A stretch of 64,000 bases of DNA from Nocardioides sp. Root240 (GTDB taxonomy: Bacteria > Actinomycetota > Actinomycetes > Propionibacteriales > Nocardioidaceae). Made by a program: the position numbers and the translations under genes. Below the pieces are notes generated by a model that saw nothing but the letters and a program-made list of their open reading frames with translations, did no database searches and was not told the origin of the DNA. Within the stretch, counting starts at the first letter, position 1, and each line of letters starts with the position of its first letter. The stretch lies in the NCBI RefSeq assembly GCF_001428825.1, contig NZ_LMIT01000002.1, forward strand, positions 605,916 to 669,915, given 5' to 3'. This document shows positions 27,688 to 36,154 of this stretch, piece by piece.

Positions 27688-28344
27688 TCAGAGCCAGCCG
27701 GCGAAGCCCAGACCGACGGCGAGCACGACGTCCACGGCGAACATCGCGCCGACCACGGCGAACCGCTTCCGGTGGCTGTCCATGTCGAACACCGTCGCTG
27801 CGATCCAGAAGAAGGTGCCGTAGCCGAGCACCACGACCGGCAGCAGGAAGGGCTCGTCCCAGTACCACCACGACCAGTGGAAGATCCCGGCCCGGTGCAG
27901 GAGCACCTCCACGAACACGCACACGCACGACCACCAGGTGATGAACACCCAACGGTTCGGCACGCCGAGGATCCGCATCCCCCTGTCCGCAGGCAGGAAC
28001 TTCACGAACTCGATGCCACTGATCAGGAACAGGAAGATGATCTCGACCGACCAGCCGATGAGCACGAGGTACGCCGTGTCGCCCGTGACGATCCACAGCG
28101 GAGCCCGGTCGCTGGCATGGAACCAGGCCGAGTTCACGAGCTCGTTGAAGACGTCCATCAGGAAGAAGGCCAGTCCCGCGGCGACCACGTCGTAGCGCCG
28201 ACGCTCGACCTCGGCGGCGTAGACGTACATCACGATGCCGAAGAAGGTCACGACGTACCAGTGCAGGTTCGACGGGTCGCGCAGCATCGCCAGGGCCTCG
28301 CGGGCAGGTTCGGTCGGGGCGAGCACACTGAGCAGGGGCGTCAC
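27688..28344 (-). CDS. Polytopic membrane protein of unknown function
   Basis: 218 residues from GTG 28344. Six or seven hydrophobic helices: about 25-42 (WYVVTFFGIVMYVYA), 50-65, 85-110, 130-150, 165-185 and 195-215. Aromatic residues are frequent at the ends of helices, and His/Trp pairs (HWSWWYWDEP) lie between two of them. I do not recognise the family. It precedes the P450 gene by 16 bases and may be cotranscribed with it, and is divergent from a PucR-type regulator. Confidence 0.65.
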   Translation of the reverse strand: MTPLLSVLAPTEPAREALAMLRDPSNLHWYVVTFFGIVMYVYAAEVERRRYDVVAAGLAFFLMDVFNELVNSAWFHASDRAPLWIVTGDTAYLVLIGWSVEIIFLFLISGIEFVKFLPADRGMRILGVPNRWVFITWWSCVCVFVEVLLHRAGIFHWSWWYWDEPFLLPVVVLGYGTFFWIAATVFDMDSHRKRFAVVGAMFAVDVVLAVGLGFAGWL

Positions 28345-28352
28345 GACGTCCG

Positions 28353-28358
28353 AACCTA
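28353..28358 (-). promoter_or_regulatory. -10 hexamer TAGGTT, leaderless start of membrane-protein gene
   Basis: TAGGTT on the minus strand, eight bases before GTG 28344. Confidence 0.4.
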
Positions 28359-28363
28359 GGTCC

Positions 28364-28394
28364 GTCCGGACGTTCCCGAGGTGGTGGTCCGGAC
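28364..28394. promoter_or_regulatory. Two GTCCGGAC palindromes, candidate operator
   Basis: The perfect 8-bp palindrome GTCCGGAC occurs at 28364-28371 and 28387-28394, 23 bases apart (about two helical turns), in the 70-bp divergent region. A probable binding site for the PucR-type regulator. Confidence 0.4.
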
Positions 28395-28414
28395 ACTGTG
28401 GGAGCCTGCGGCTT

Positions 28415-29524
28415 GTGGGTATCTCCATCGAGCAGCGGATGCGTCCCTACCTCGACGCGATGTGGGCGGACCGGGACGAGATCGTGCGCCGGGTCAGCCG
28501 CGCGGTGACGACCGGCGTCCCGAGCTACGCGACCACCCCCTCGAGCGAGGTGTGGATCGGGATGACACGCATCCTGGAACGGGCCGCCCACGGCAACCCG
28601 TTCGGAGCGCCGACCGAGGAGGACCGGCTGGCGGCGCTCGGCACCGGCGCCCAGGGAGCCGGTGCGGGCATCGAGGTCGGCGACCTCGTCACCGCCGTGC
28701 TGCTCGGCGCTCGCGAGGTCGAGGACGACGTGCTCGACCGGGCCGCTCGGGCAGGGACCGGCGCCGATGCGTTGCTCGACGCCTCCCGCCGTGCCCGGGT
28801 GTGGGCCGAGCAGGTGGCCGTGTGGGCCGCCGAGGGACTGCTCGGCGCGGCCGTCGACGACGTCGAGGAGCACGTCCGTCACGACCGGCTGCTCACCGAG
28901 CTCGCGGCCGGCGACGTCGACGCGGCCCGCGCCACGGCGATCCGGCTCGGGCTCGACCCGGCAGCGCGCTGGTGGGCCGTCGTACCGCTTCCGGAGGCGA
29001 CGCCGGCGCTCCGCCTGGCCAACCACGGAGCGGTCTGGGGTACGACGAGCGGGCTGCTGCCGCGCCCGCCCGTCGTCCCCGGCGAGCTCGTCGCCGGCGT
29101 GGGCGGACCGGCGCTGCTCGACGACCTGCCAGGCGCGCTGCGTGAGGCGACCCGCGCCGCGCGGGTCGCACTCCAGTTCGACCAGCGGGGGAGTGCGACG
29201 TTGGCAGGACTCGGCCTGCTGGTGCCCCTGCACGAGGACCCCGCCCTGGCCGCGCGTCTGCACGCCCGCTGGCTCGCACCCCTGGCGACCGAGCCGCGCC
29301 ACGAGCTCGAGCCGACCCTGCGCGCCTGGCTCGCCCGCGACGGCCAGGTCGACGCGGTGGCCCGCGACCTGGGCGTGCACGCCAACACGGTGCGCAACCG
29401 GCTCGCCCGGGTGGGACGCCTCCTCGGCGACGACTGGCGGACGCCGCAGGGCCGGGCCGAGCTGTGGGCGGCGCTCCAGAATGCTGGGGGCCAACTTGTG
29501 GGAACCTCCACCTCCGAGGGGTGA
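28415..29524 (+). CDS. PucR/CdaR-type transcriptional regulator
   Basis: 369 residues from GTG 28415 (ATG 28439 is an alternative). The N-terminal region is helical (MRPYLDAMWADRDEIVRRV), a poorly conserved GGDEF-like middle follows, and the C-terminal PucR HTH_30 domain is clear: LRAWLARDGQVDAVARDLGV then HANTVRNRLARVGRLLG. This class usually activates neighbouring catabolic genes in response to an unknown ligand. It is divergent from the membrane protein/P450 pair. Confidence 0.82.
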   Translation: MGISIEQRMRPYLDAMWADRDEIVRRVSRAVTTGVPSYATTPSSEVWIGMTRILERAAHGNPFGAPTEEDRLAALGTGAQGAGAGIEVGDLVTAVLLGAREVEDDVLDRAARAGTGADALLDASRRARVWAEQVAVWAAEGLLGAAVDDVEEHVRHDRLLTELAAGDVDAARATAIRLGLDPAARWWAVVPLPEATPALRLANHGAVWGTTSGLLPRPPVVPGELVAGVGGPALLDDLPGALREATRAARVALQFDQRGSATLAGLGLLVPLHEDPALAARLHARWLAPLATEPRHELEPTLRAWLARDGQVDAVARDLGVHANTVRNRLARVGRLLGDDWRTPQGRAELWAALQNAGGQLVGTSTSEG

Positions 29525-29561
29525 CGACGCGCCGTTGAATGAGTCGGACCGAGGAGGCCCG

Positions 29562-31163
29562 ATGCTGCGACGTACGACCGCGATCCTGACCCTGGCGATA
29601 TGCCTGCTGGTTCCCCAGCTGTCCGGCCCCGCACGGGCCGAGGGCGACATGGACATCGACCCGCAGGACCTGCTGGCCCAGGTGCCCGGGATCCTGCAGG
29701 CGCTGCTGGTCGACCGCACCGACATGCTGCGCTGCCCGGAGCTGATCGGCGGCACCATCGGCCTGCCGGAGCGCGCCGACGAGACCGGTCGCCAAGGTGT
29801 CGACGAGGGCAACCCGCTGCGCGCGGGCGACCCCTCAGCCGCACCGGCCGGGCTGCCGGACCAGGTGGTCTTCCGCAGCACCACCCAGACCTTCAACCGG
29901 CGCTACCAGTTCGTGCTGGCCGCCGGGAACATCTGGTACCGCTCCAACACCGAGGTCACCGGCATCCGCGAGCCGTGGGCTCCGCTGGTCACCTCCGCCT
30001 GCTTCGCCGGCCGGCTCGTCGGCATCTCGGCCGACGACGACGAGCTGATCGCCGTCGACAGCGACCGCTGGGTCTACGGCATGGACGGCGCGCTGAGGAC
30101 GCCGCAGCAGTTCAACTGGTCGCTGCGCTGGGGACCGCTGTTCTGGACCGGGCCCGGCCGCATGCTCCCGACCGGGATCAGCACCTGGTCGTGGTCGGTC
30201 GTCTCGCAGGTCGAGGACCTGACCTGGCCCGACGACGCCGGCAACGCGCACGCCGTCGGTGCCGGCAAGGTCTCGCACATCTGGACGCTGAGCCACGGCG
30301 GCCAGCGCCTGACCTACCTCGACCCGTGGCTGGCCAAGGACGAGAGCTACGAGATGTGCGGCCCGCACCGCGGCCGGTTCCGGGCCGTGAACATGTCGGC
30401 CAGCGGTTCCACGATCTTCGTCGTCGGTCCGCACGGCGACCTCTTCACCCGGCTCTACGACTTCGACATCGCCGGCGCCGACCCGCTCTTCTTCGACTAC
30501 GCCTACGCCGACCAGCGCGGGCTCGCGAAGCCGCGCATCCAGCTGCCGTCACCGGCGTGGATCGAGCAGCCGAAGGTGCCCGGCACCATCACCAGCCGGA
30601 TCTCGATCCACAAGGTCGGGCGGGGCGCGATCCACCGCCAGCTGCGCGTCGAGGGCCGCCGGTCAGGACAGGTCGGCTACTGGCACAAGGACATCCGTGC
30701 TCGCGCCTGGTCGTTCACGCCGACCGGTGGGGCGCTGGTCGGACGGGTGCTCGACAACCCGGCCAGCGACACGTCTGCGGCCGGCCTCGGCGGGGGCGAG
30801 GACGGCCGCTACGTCGGCACCGTGCCCGGCGGCACGGTCACCATCGCGGACTTCAACACCTACTGCACGCCCTCGACGGTGCGTGTCCGGCTCACCACGG
30901 GGGAGTCGTTCACCCTGCGCCTGCACACGGTCGACAACATCCGCGAGTTCCGCCGTGCCCGCGGCCTCGACACCCAGCCGCGGATGTTCAACGGCACGCT
31001 CGAGGTCCCGCCGGCGCTGCGCTCCAGCGCGGACCCGCAGGTCCGCGCCTTCGTGACCAAGCTCGGCAGCGGCCGCTTCATCAAGGCCAACCTCGACGGC
31101 ACGACGAGCCGCCTCGTCTTCCGTACCCAGCCGTGGCGCCTGTCGTTCGTCAGCCCCGGCTGA
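29562..31163 (+). CDS. Secreted protein of unknown function
   Basis: 533 residues. The N-terminal signal peptide LRRTTAILTLAICLLVPQLSGPARA is cut at about residue 26 (ARA-E). The rest is exported, rich in Trp, Tyr and Gly, with repeated strand-turn units such as LVGISADDDELIAVDSDRWVYG, IFVVGPHGDLFTRLYDF and VGYWHKDIRARAWSF that resemble beta-propeller blades. Only a few cysteines are present (for example MLRCPELIG, EMCGPHRG and FNTYCTPS), some perhaps disulphide-bonded. A strong GAGGAGG ribosome site precedes ATG 29562. I do not recognise the family. Its end overlaps the convergent metallohydrolase gene by 14 bases. Confidence 0.7.
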   Translation: MLRRTTAILTLAICLLVPQLSGPARAEGDMDIDPQDLLAQVPGILQALLVDRTDMLRCPELIGGTIGLPERADETGRQGVDEGNPLRAGDPSAAPAGLPDQVVFRSTTQTFNRRYQFVLAAGNIWYRSNTEVTGIREPWAPLVTSACFAGRLVGISADDDELIAVDSDRWVYGMDGALRTPQQFNWSLRWGPLFWTGPGRMLPTGISTWSWSVVSQVEDLTWPDDAGNAHAVGAGKVSHIWTLSHGGQRLTYLDPWLAKDESYEMCGPHRGRFRAVNMSASGSTIFVVGPHGDLFTRLYDFDIAGADPLFFDYAYADQRGLAKPRIQLPSPAWIEQPKVPGTITSRISIHKVGRGAIHRQLRVEGRRSGQVGYWHKDIRARAWSFTPTGGALVGRVLDNPASDTSAAGLGGGEDGRYVGTVPGGTVTIADFNTYCTPSTVRVRLTTGESFTLRLHTVDNIREFRRARGLDTQPRMFNGTLEVPPALRSSADPQVRAFVTKLGSGRFIKANLDGTTSRLVFRTQPWRLSFVSPG

Positions 31164-32490
31164 TCGCCTTCTCGCTGCCCAGCCGGGCCCGCGCGGCCGC
31201 ACGGACACCCGCCTCGTGCGAGCCCGGCGCAGCGTGCGCCGCAGCCGCCGCGCCCTTCCACGTGCCGCGGATGCCGTGCTCGCGCTGCATGTGCCGGAAG
31301 TAGTCGACGACCTCGACCTCCTTGGCCCGTAGCGCCAGCTCGGTCGAGGTCGGACGGTCGGGCACGCCCGGCTCGGCCGCGATCGCTGCAGCCCGGGCCT
31401 CCTCACGAGCGCGGGTGAGCCGCTCGCCGACGTGGTCGGCCCACGCCTCGTAGAACGCCGCGCGTGCCGTCGACCCGTGCACCGGCCGCTCCTCCCACGT
31501 GCGCCGGCGCGCGTTCCAGACCTGGCGGGTGTCGGCCTTGTGAGCGCCGGAGCGCAGGTGGGCGTCGCCGTCGGCGACCATCTGCGTCACCAGGGAGGCG
31601 TAGAGCGCCTTGACGATCGCGATGTCGGACGGGAAGCCGTAGAGGGTGACGCGGGTGTTGCTGGTGTAGATCGCCACCCGGACGTCGTTGGCCCGCGCGA
31701 TCTCGAGCACCAGCCGGACGTAGCGGGCCAGCGAGCGCTTGCCGGACTCGCCGATCAGCACCGTCTCCCACGCCGGGTCCTGGCGCTGCTCCTCGTTGCG
31801 GGCCGAGGCGCGGGCGACGGCGAGCGCGATCTGGTGGCGGGTGGCCAGCGTCTGCGCCTTGGCGAAGAAGGCGTCGCGCTCGGCGGTGTTGGACGTGCGC
31901 TCGGCCTGACGGAGCAGGCGCCCGATCCGCAGCAGGGTGCGGTCCTCGCCGTCGATGCCGGTGTCGAGCCCGGAGATCCGGTAGGCGGTGTGGAGCAGCT
32001 CGGCCAGCACCGGCATCCCGATGTCCTCGAGCAGCCGCAGGAAGGTCGTGCGGAAGCCGGTGCCGTGGCCGTCCTCGCCCGCCAGGTGGTGGGCGACCTC
32101 GTGCAGCACCACCGCGGCCCGCAGCGACCACGCGCCGCCGACCTCGCGCGGGGGGATCGCGACGACTCCGCGCAGCGGCAGCTCGCCCCGCTCGTAGTGG
32201 GCCTGCCGCGGACCACGCCGGGAGCGGACCACGACCGGCACGCCCGCCAGGTCGAGGCCGTCACGGTCGTCGTACCGGCTGCCGGTGGCGACGAGGTGGG
32301 AGAGGACCTTGTCGACGTAGTCCTGGACGCCCGCCGGGTCGCTGAACCGCGGCTCGGTCTCGGGCTCGTGCTCGACCACCTGAGCGCCGACGGTGATCCG
32401 CAACGGCCGTCCCGGATGGCGGCTCGCCTCGTCGAGCCAGCCGGCGAGCAGGTCCTCGGCGGCGTAGACGGAGGCAGTGTCGTCGGCCAT
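31150..32490 (-). CDS. TIGR04338/DUF2786-type putative metallohydrolase
   Basis: 446 residues, cytoplasmic. The N-terminal half holds a gluzincin-like motif VVLHEVAHHLAG (HExxH at about residue 128) followed by GTGFRTTFLRLLEDIG, as in the TIGR04338 family. The centre (about 183-225) is a DUF2786 segment: LLRIGRLLRQAERTSNTAERDAFF then AQTLATRHQIAL. The C-terminus is helical and charged. Together these features are common in actinobacteria but the function is unknown. No signal peptide. Confidence 0.75.
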   Translation of the reverse strand: MADDTASVYAAEDLLAGWLDEASRHPGRPLRITVGAQVVEHEPETEPRFSDPAGVQDYVDKVLSHLVATGSRYDDRDGLDLAGVPVVVRSRRGPRQAHYERGELPLRGVVAIPPREVGGAWSLRAAVVLHEVAHHLAGEDGHGTGFRTTFLRLLEDIGMPVLAELLHTAYRISGLDTGIDGEDRTLLRIGRLLRQAERTSNTAERDAFFAKAQTLATRHQIALAVARASARNEEQRQDPAWETVLIGESGKRSLARYVRLVLEIARANDVRVAIYTSNTRVTLYGFPSDIAIVKALYASLVTQMVADGDAHLRSGAHKADTRQVWNARRRTWEERPVHGSTARAAFYEAWADHVGERLTRAREEARAAAIAAEPGVPDRPTSTELALRAKEVEVVDYFRHMQREHGIRGTWKGAAAAAHAAPGSHEAGVRAAARARLGSEKAISRG

Positions 32491-32578
32491 GGGAACAGCC
32501 TTGCAGGAGGCCCCGACACAGGGCCCGTCAGGACTGCAGGTTTCGCTGAGAACCCACTGTGGAAAGGGTTACGCTCCG

Positions 32579-32598
32579 TCTGCGGCAACCGCCGCAGA
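32579..32598 (+). other. Hairpin in 5' leader of secreted-protein gene
   Basis: Arms TCTGCGGC and GCCGCAGA (eight bases, perfect) around AACC, 35 bases before ATG 32634. It is not followed by a T tract, so it is more likely an mRNA leader structure than a terminator. Confidence 0.4.
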
Positions 32599-32633
32599 AC
32601 CTTCACCAAAATCATCCCGGGGGCACCATCCAC

Positions 32634-33356
32634 ATGCACGTGAAGTCCTTCCGACGGGCCATCATCCTGGCCGTCGCCCTGGTGGCGAGCACGCTGTCGC
32701 TCGTCACCGGCACCACGACCGCAGCGCACGCCGCGGCCTACACCACCAAGCCGTACCTGCAGCGGAGCACCACGCTGGTCCAGCACGGCAGCGCGTCCTA
32801 CGGCAAGGTCACCCTCACGGCGGGCGTGGGGCTCGTCGAGGCGCCCGGCTACGACGCCAACCGCGGGACGGTCCAGGTCCAGCGCCAGATCGTCGGCCAG
32901 ACCGCCTGGAGCACGATCTACACCGCTGACCTGGCGGCCAACTTCCACCCGAGCTGGACCTTCGCGCCGACCTACTCGGCGAGCTACCGCGTCGTCTACA
33001 GCGGCTACTCCGACGCGTCCAACAGCTTCGGGGCCGCGACCGGCGGCAGCTACCGCGTGAACGTCGCGCGCAACCTGCACGACAACTACCGCTCGAGCAC
33101 CCGCACCTTCTACGGCAAGGTCTCGCCGAAGTACGCCGGTCGCGCCATCGTGATCCAGAAGTCGACCTGCGCCCGTCCGCGGCTCGCGTCGTGCCGCTGG
33201 GGCGCCTACAAGACGATCCGCACCAACTCGACGAGCAACTTCTCGCTGCGCCTGCCGGTCTACCGCACGAAGACGCACTTCCGTGCGGTCATCGCGGCCA
33301 GCAACGGCTACGTGAAGAGCTTCTCGAACTACTACGTCTCGACCTGGCGCTCCTGA
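32634..33356 (+). CDS. Secreted two-domain protein A, tandem paralogue
   Basis: 240 residues. Signal peptide with basic start (MHVKSFRRA), hydrophobic core and AHA-A cleavage at about residue 34. The mature protein has two Ig-like beta domains; the second carries GKVSPKYAGRAIVIQKSTC, then W-x-x-YKTI and FSLRLPVYRTKTHFRA. The next gene (33498) has the same layout and about the same second-domain sequence, so the pair arose by duplication. Both share a leader ending ATCCCGGG-GCACCA before the start. Cysteines may form a disulphide. Probable cell-surface or secreted role; unknown function. Confidence 0.75.
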   Translation: MHVKSFRRAIILAVALVASTLSLVTGTTTAAHAAAYTTKPYLQRSTTLVQHGSASYGKVTLTAGVGLVEAPGYDANRGTVQVQRQIVGQTAWSTIYTADLAANFHPSWTFAPTYSASYRVVYSGYSDASNSFGAATGGSYRVNVARNLHDNYRSSTRTFYGKVSPKYAGRAIVIQKSTCARPRLASCRWGAYKTIRTNSTSNFSLRLPVYRTKTHFRAVIAASNGYVKSFSNYYVSTWRS

Positions 33357-33374
33357 GCCACGCAGACGACTGAC

Positions 33375-33415
33375 GATCGGCCGCCGGGTCCACCCGGCGG
33401 CCGATCCATTTTTCG
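33375..33415 (+). terminator. Strong intrinsic terminator
   Basis: Perfect 15-base arms (GATCGGCCGCCGGGT at 33375-33389 and its complement at 33392-33406) with a two-base gap, followed by CATTTTTCG. It separates the two paralogous secreted-protein genes, so each has its own transcript. Confidence 0.85.
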
Positions 33416-33497
33416 TCTCGGGTGGTTAGTGGGCGCCGTACCGGGGAAAGGGCCTCGAGCGCCACGCTCGCACCACCTATCCCGGGAGCACCACCTC

Positions 33498-34172
33498 ATG
33501 CAGCACAAGAACCTCGCGCGCGTCGTCCTGACGCTCCTCGCCTGCCTCGCCGGCTCGCTGGCCGTCATCGGTCCGGCCGCGCCGGCCCACGCCGCGGCGG
33601 ACGCGACCATCTCGCACCTGACGCAGGACGCCACCGTGCGGACCTACGGCCAGTACGTCACCCTCAAGGGCTGGGTCACCTGCTGCGGCAGCTCGACGCC
33701 CGGCTACGGCGCCAACGTCAAGCTCCAGCGCCGGATCGGCTCGGGCGGGTGGACCCTCTTCTCCACCCGGACGCTCACCGACCCCAACCGCACGCCGGTC
33801 TGGAAGTTCGTGCCGGCCGCGAGCGCTTCCTACCGGATGTACTACGTGGGGACCGCCTACACCAAGCCGTCCGTCTCACCGGTGCTGACCGTCCTCGTGC
33901 GTCGCAACCTGGGCACTAGCTGGAACGCCAGCACGCGCGTGCTGGGCGGCAAGGTCACCCCGGCGTACGCCGGCCGGGCGATCACCATCCAGAAGGCGGC
34001 CTGCAGCACCTGCTCCTGGAGCACCTACAAGACGATCCTGACCACCAGCGACAGCCGGTGGTCGGTGCGGCTGCCGGCCTACAGCAAGCGGACCTACTTC
34101 CGCGCCTACCTCCCGCCGAGCAACGGGTACGGCGGCAGCCTGACCAGCCCGGTCAGCACCCTGGCGGGCTGA
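33498..34172 (+). CDS. Secreted two-domain protein B, tandem paralogue
   Basis: 224 residues. Signal peptide cut at about residue 34 (AHA-A). Domain 1 starts TISHLTQDATVRTYGQYVTLKGWV, domain 2 has GKVTPAYAGRAITIQKAAC, CSTCSWSTYKTI and WSVRLPAYSKRTYFRA, mirroring protein A. Cysteines are more numerous than in A (CC in domain 1, C..C in domain 2). The leader contains the same ATCCCGGGAGCACCA-type element and a GGGGAAAGGG stretch also similar to that before protein A (GTGGAAAGGG). Unknown function; likely surface-exposed. Confidence 0.73.
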   Translation: MQHKNLARVVLTLLACLAGSLAVIGPAAPAHAAADATISHLTQDATVRTYGQYVTLKGWVTCCGSSTPGYGANVKLQRRIGSGGWTLFSTRTLTDPNRTPVWKFVPAASASYRMYYVGTAYTKPSVSPVLTVLVRRNLGTSWNASTRVLGGKVTPAYAGRAITIQKAACSTCSWSTYKTILTTSDSRWSVRLPAYSKRTYFRAYLPPSNGYGGSLTSPVSTLAG

Positions 34173-34179
34173 ACCCGAC

Positions 34180-34199
34180 GCCTGACCGGACGGTCAGGC
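34180..34199. terminator. Hairpin between convergent genes
   Basis: GCCTGACC, GGAC loop, GGTCAGGC: eight perfect pairs just after the stop of protein B and overlapping the stop of the convergent gene at 34194. No T tract, so a weak bidirectional terminator at best. Confidence 0.4.
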
Positions 34200-35345
34200 C
34201 GACTCCTCGAAGCCGGCTGCGGGGCTCGCGCCCTGCAGCCGGTCCCGCAATTCCACGAGCTCGCCGATGGCCTCCACGAAGCGCACCGTGCTGTCGCCGA
34301 CGCCGTTGTCGTCGAAGTAGTGGTGGCGCATCGCCGCCCGGGCGATGCGGTGCTCGTCGTGCTCGAGCCGGTCGGCGACGAGCTCGCCGAGGCCGGCCAG
34401 GTTGGCCGCGTCGACGACGTCGGCGCAGCGGCTGACCGGGACCTCCTGGCGCAGCCGCTCGGCGTCGGCGTGGCGGTCGGTCATCAGGATCGGCTTGTCG
34501 GTCTGCAGGTAGAGCCAGTCCAGGCCGACCGAGGAGACGTCGGTGATCATCGCGTCGCAGCCGGGGAAGACGGCGAGGATGTCGCCCTGCCACACGGCGG
34601 CATGGCCGGCGGCCGGGTCCTGCTCGGCGGCACGCTCGATCAGGTCGAGGATCGCCTGGTGGCCCTCGCGGATGGCTGCGATCTGGCTCGTGGTGACCTT
34701 CGGGTGCGGCTTGTAGACCAGGCGCACGTCGGGCAGGGCCAGCACGGCGCGCACGATGTCGGCGCCGAAGACGTCGACCGAGGTGTAGCAGTTGTACTCC
34801 GCGTCGCCCTCCCAGGTCGGCGCGTAGAGCACGGTGCGTCGCTCGGTCGGCGGCAGCAGGGGAGCGGGCCGCAGGTCGAGCTGCGGCCGGCCGATGCGGA
34901 CCAGGCGCCACTCGTCGAGCTCCATCAGCGCTGCCCGGTGCCGCTGCACGGCGGCCTCACCGGCGACGAACACCCGGTCGTAGGCCTTCGCGTTGTTGCT
35001 GACCATCGAGTGCTTGTCGCTCTCGCCGTGGTTGATGTGGACGTGCATCATCCGGCCGTCGAGCAGCGAGTTGAAGTTGGTCATCGAGTTGTTGCAGTAG
35101 AGGACGACCTTGGCGTCCAGCTCGTCGTACAGCTCGGCGAGGTCGTTGAAACCGGGCGCGAAGAGCACGGGGAGCGTGGTCCGCTCGGAGACGATGTCGC
35201 GAGTGCCGGCGTCGCGGGTCAGGATCCCGACCGGGTACGACGCGTCGAGCCGCTCGAGCACAGGGAGCCACTGCAACAGCTGGTAGACCCGCGTGGGGTC
35301 GTCAGCGAAGTAGGCGATCACCTGGGGCTCACGGGACGTCTGCAC
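34194..35345 (-). CDS. CDP-glycerol glycerophosphotransferase-like protein
   Basis: 383 residues from GTG 35345. It resembles the TagB/TagF catalytic domain of wall teichoic acid synthesis: INHGESDKHSMVSNNAKAYDRVFVAGEAA, RRTVLYAPTWEGDAE, LVYKPHPKVTTSQ and ITDVSSVGLDWLYLQTDKPI carry the two HG/PH-type motifs. The family transfers glycerol-phosphate or ribitol-phosphate units to a growing polymer on the membrane's inner face. It lacks an N-terminal membrane domain. The neighbouring hexapeptide acyltransferase suggests an envelope polymer role. Confidence 0.85.
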   Translation of the reverse strand: MQTSREPQVIAYFADDPTRVYQLLQWLPVLERLDASYPVGILTRDAGTRDIVSERTTLPVLFAPGFNDLAELYDELDAKVVLYCNNSMTNFNSLLDGRMMHVHINHGESDKHSMVSNNAKAYDRVFVAGEAAVQRHRAALMELDEWRLVRIGRPQLDLRPAPLLPPTERRTVLYAPTWEGDAEYNCYTSVDVFGADIVRAVLALPDVRLVYKPHPKVTTSQIAAIREGHQAILDLIERAAEQDPAAGHAAVWQGDILAVFPGCDAMITDVSSVGLDWLYLQTDKPILMTDRHADAERLRQEVPVSRCADVVDAANLAGLGELVADRLEHDEHRIARAAMRHHYFDDNGVGDSTVRFVEAIGELVELRDRLQGASPAAGFEESA

Positions 35346-35413
35346 TCCCGGATGTTACGGGTCGCGGTGTCACACCAACGAACTGGGAACCCCCGCCCGA
35401 TGTTGCGTTTCGG

Positions 35414-35419
35414 TAACCT
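35414..35419 (+). promoter_or_regulatory. -10 hexamer TAACCT, leaderless start of acyltransferase
   Basis: TAACCT, six bases before GTG 35426. Confidence 0.45.
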
Positions 35420-35425
35420 CGCCCG

Positions 35426-36118
35426 GTGCCTGCCGTCCGCCGTCTGCTGAACCGTTCCGTCCATGCCGCCTGGCAGTGGGTCGAGCGGGTGGGCGACGTC
35501 GCGCCCGGGACCGATCTCGGTGATCGGTTCGGTGACTTCGGGCGGGGCAGCTGCCTGGCGTTCCCGGTCGCCACGGTGGTCAACCCGGAGGCGATCCACG
35601 TCGGCACCGACACCCTGATCGGGAAGTACTCGACGCTCTCGGTCGGCTACGGCCCGACCCAGGAGGTGCTGCCCGAGCGCGGCCTGGTGATCGGCGACCG
35701 CTGCGTCATCGGCTCGCGCGCCTGCATCACCGCCCACGAGTCCATCACGATCGGCGACGACGTGTGGTTCGGCCAGGACGTCTTCGTCTCCGACGCGAGC
35801 CACGGCTACCAGGACCCCGACGTGCCGGTCGGCCTGCAGTTCGGTGCCCACCAGCCGGTGTCGATCGGCTCCGGCTCCTGGATCGGGCACGGCGCGATCA
35901 TCCTGCCGGGCACCACGATCGGCCGGAACGTGGTCGTCGCAGCGGGCTCGGTGGTGCGCGGGACCGTCGAGGACCACGCGGTCGTGGGCGGTGTCCCCGC
36001 CCGTACCATCCGGCGGCTCGAGCCCGGGGTGGGCTGGGTCTCGGCGGCCGGGGACGTGCGGACGCAGGCCGGCGTCCTGCCCTCAGCCGCTGCGGCGACG
36101 GTTGAGCACGTCATCTAG
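35426..36118 (+). CDS. Left-handed beta-helix (hexapeptide) acyltransferase
   Basis: 230 residues. Hexapeptide repeats [LIV]-G-x4 run from about 58 to 195: IHVGTDTLIGKYSTL, LVIGDRCVIGSRACI, ITIGDDVWFGQDVF, VSIGSGSWIGHGAIILPGTTIGRN. The loop VSDASHGY carries the catalytic His expected of O-acetyltransferases. Divergent from the CDP-glycerol transferase-like gene, which hints at acetylation of an envelope polymer or glycan. A second, unrelated LbH acyltransferase is at 58756. Confidence 0.85.
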   Translation: MPAVRRLLNRSVHAAWQWVERVGDVAPGTDLGDRFGDFGRGSCLAFPVATVVNPEAIHVGTDTLIGKYSTLSVGYGPTQEVLPERGLVIGDRCVIGSRACITAHESITIGDDVWFGQDVFVSDASHGYQDPDVPVGLQFGAHQPVSIGSGSWIGHGAIILPGTTIGRNVVVAAGSVVRGTVEDHAVVGGVPARTIRRLEPGVGWVSAAGDVRTQAGVLPSAAAATVEHVI

Positions 36119-36154
36119 GGTGGTGGCTCCCCGCTCCACTCACGAAGGACCTCG

